DNA of 6,334 nt, taken from positions 1 to 6,334 of the forward strand of contig CAIWHI010000087.1 in the NCBI GenBank assembly GCA_903912435.1. Direction: 5' to 3'. Positions 5,253 to 6,334 of this stretch are shown here, piece by piece. Below the pieces are notes generated by a model that saw only the letters and a program-made list of their open reading frames with translations, made no database searches and was not told the DNA's origin. A program made the translations under genes and the position numbers. The stretch is from an uncultured Bacteroidota bacterium (GTDB lineage Bacteria > Bacteroidota > Bacteroidia > Chitinophagales > Chitinophagaceae). Each line of letters opens with the position of its first letter. Positions within the stretch are counted from its first letter, which is position 1.

Positions 5253-5933
5253 ATGCAACATTTCAGGTCATTACTAATTGTCCTACTTGCAATAGCAGCA
5301 ACATTTTCGGCTGTAATAATCTCATCTTGCCATAAGGACGCATGCAGCAACGTTCATTGCCAAAATGGGGGTAACTGCTCAGGAGGCAATTGCACATGTA
5401 CTGTTGGATATGTTGGTAGCAGGTGCGAGAACAAGGCAAAGACAACCATTACTTATAAAAACAATACAAATACAAGGATTATGTTAAACATTACAGGATA
5501 TAGCCCAACATATATTATGCCGAATGCATCAGCTACATTTACCGGTAATTTTGGCGACCAGGAATTAGGCACGGCAACAACAAGTGGTATTCTTGGTACA
5601 CAAATTAATTGGGACATCAACTATGCTTTTCCAGACACAGGTGGCTTACAGGTAAACTTCAATGTTTCATCTGATTACTTCTATTTGTATGTAAAAAATA
5701 CCAGCACTTATACTTACACCCAGGTAACTGTGAATTATCTGCTTACCGGCTACGAAACAGATGAAAATGTAAGTATCCCTAGCAATGGGACATTATTTGG
5801 CATTGGCTATTATCTGGCATTTCAAAGTAGCAATTTATATTTCTATACTAATTTAAGGGGCCATTCGTGTTTCTATAACGAGCTATTTTTACCGTTTACT
5901 TATAATCAAACCTTCACGGCTACTATCCAATAA
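5253..5933 (+). CDS. EGF-like domain lipoprotein (paralog B)
   Basis: A 226-residue paralog of the 3731 product with the same plan from end to end. The signal peptide ends in VIISSC (Cys26), a better lipobox than in paralog A. The EGF-like module keeps all six cysteines at identical positions (31, 36, 42, 47, 49, 58) and the CSNVHC and GYVGSRCEN segments unchanged. The beta-rich C-terminal domain (63-226) keeps NVSSDYFYLY, VNYLL, GIGYYLAF and the LPF-x4-QTFTA end, while intervening loops differ widely. One extra cysteine (C206, in GHSCFYN) has no counterpart in paralog A. The EGF-like part is more conserved than most of the C-terminal domain, so the loops may be under different selection. An AAAGGG ribosome site precedes the ATG by 5 bases. 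No terminator is obvious after the stop. Function unknown; likely a surface or periplasm-facing lipoprotein. Confidence 0.85.
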   Translation: MQHFRSLLIVLLAIAATFSAVIISSCHKDACSNVHCQNGGNCSGGNCTCTVGYVGSRCENKAKTTITYKNNTNTRIMLNITGYSPTYIMPNASATFTGNFGDQELGTATTSGILGTQINWDINYAFPDTGGLQVNFNVSSDYFYLYVKNTSTYTYTQVTVNYLLTGYETDENVSIPSNGTLFGIGYYLAFQSSNLYFYTNLRGHSCFYNELFLPFTYNQTFTATIQ

Positions 5934-5976
5934 ATGAGATTGTTCTACGACACCGATAAAAAAATTAGCATTAAAA

Positions 5977-6007
5977 ATGCATGGCAATACTTAATTTTGC
6001 ATTGCAT
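5977..6007 (+). promoter_or_regulatory. Candidate -7 box within an inverted repeat, upstream of nuclease gene
   Basis: TAATTTTG (5992-5999) matches TAnnTTTG exactly, 19 bases before the ATG at 6019. It lies in the centre and right arm of an imperfect inverted repeat: ATGCATGGCAA (5977-5987) against TTGCATTGCAT (5997-6007), 9 of 11 pairs. An operator overlapping the promoter is possible. The -33 element is weak. Confidence 0.4.
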
Positions 6008-6018
6008 ATTTGATAAAC

Positions 6019-6334
6019 ATGAGGGCGAAATACCTGAACTTATTTACTGATTTCGGATTTAAGAAAATCTTTGGAGAAGAAGCAAACAAAAACTTGCTTA
6101 TTGACTTCCTGAATGCATTATTGCCTATAAAGTCTAAAATCAAAGACCTTACCTTTAAAAATACGGAATTACTTGGGCAAACTTCAGTTGACAGGAAGGT
6201 AGTTTATGATATTTATTGCGAAAATGAGGTAGGTGAAAAATTTATTGTAGAGCTACAAAAAGCTAAGCAAAACTTTTTTAAGGAAAGGACAATTTATTAT
6301 TCCACCTTCCCAATAAGGGAGCAAGCCGAAAAAG
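6019..6334 (+). CDS. Rpn/PDDEXK_2 family nuclease (putative transposase), 5' part
   Basis: The first 105 residues of a gene that runs past the window end with no stop. The sequence opens with MRAKYLNLFTDFGFKKIFG and continues NLLIDFLNALLP, the standard start of the Bacteroidota 'PD-(D/E)XK nuclease family transposase' or Rpn (recombination-promoting nuclease) group (PF12784). The core follows: DRKVVYDIYCENE (58-70) with D64 as the candidate metal-binding Asp, then FIVELQKAKQNFFKER (75-90) with E78-x-Q80 as the E-x-Q form of the D/E-x-K motif. The family's tyrosine-rich YYSTFPIREQA segment follows. Full-length members are about 280-300 residues, so roughly a third is visible. Rpn proteins are multicopy, tied to mobile DNA, and in enterobacteria have DNA-endonuclease activity. 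Whether this copy is complete cannot be seen. ATG 6019 is fixed by the conserved N terminus. Confidence 0.85.
   Translation, partial: MRAKYLNLFTDFGFKKIFGEEANKNLLIDFLNALLPIKSKIKDLTFKNTELLGQTSVDRKVVYDIYCENEVGEKFIVELQKAKQNFFKERTIYYSTFPIREQAEK

Noticed and set aside
5968..5980. GCATT-AAA-AATGC hairpin as terminator for lipoprotein B
   Set aside because: The stem has only five pairs, is AT-rich and has no T run after it.

Overview
The window looks like accessory chromosomal DNA from a member of Bacteroidota, most likely a Chitinophagaceae-like or related lineage. This is inferred from the moderate-to-low GC, weak or absent Shine-Dalgarno sites, several matches to the Bacteroidota -7 box TAnnTTTG, and the protein families present: a small RIxNxV-type hypothetical, a membrane-anchored Haem_bd cytochrome, EGF-like lipoproteins and an Rpn/PDDEXK_2 protein. 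No species can be named from sequence alone.

Region 1 (1-1577) is an apparently complete IS4-superfamily insertion sequence. It starts at the first base of the window and is bounded by inverted repeats. It carries one 483-residue DDE transposase on the minus strand, a palindromic candidate operator made of the same TTACGTAA motif as the termini, and an outward-guarding terminator hairpin between the right end and the gene.

Region 2 (1578-2897) holds one small hypothetical gene (1866-2270). The rest is intergenic DNA rich in palindromes: a nested inverted repeat (1619-1755), two diverged copies of an element built around the palindrome GACGGATTGAATCCGTC, a third such palindrome in inverted orientation, and a GGGGCAT-rich hairpin segment between the copies.

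Region 3 (2898-5933) is an envelope-related cluster: a membrane-anchored CxxCH haem protein, a decayed C-terminal remnant of an EGF-lipoprotein gene, and two full-length paralogous EGF-like lipoproteins. A YdeI/OmpD-associated-family gene on the opposite strand lies between the two lipoproteins. The family therefore occurs three times in 2.5 kb, which suggests local duplication followed by decay. The function of its conserved beta-rich C-terminal domain is unknown.

Region 4 (6019-6334) is the 5' part of an Rpn-family PD-(D/E)XK nuclease gene running off the window. No operon is obvious: most genes have their own upstream gap with a candidate promoter. The most noteworthy items are the three-member lipoprotein family with its uncharacterised domain, the structured intergenic repeats, and the IS architecture. 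I found no clear evidence of a new multi-gene defence or biosynthetic system.
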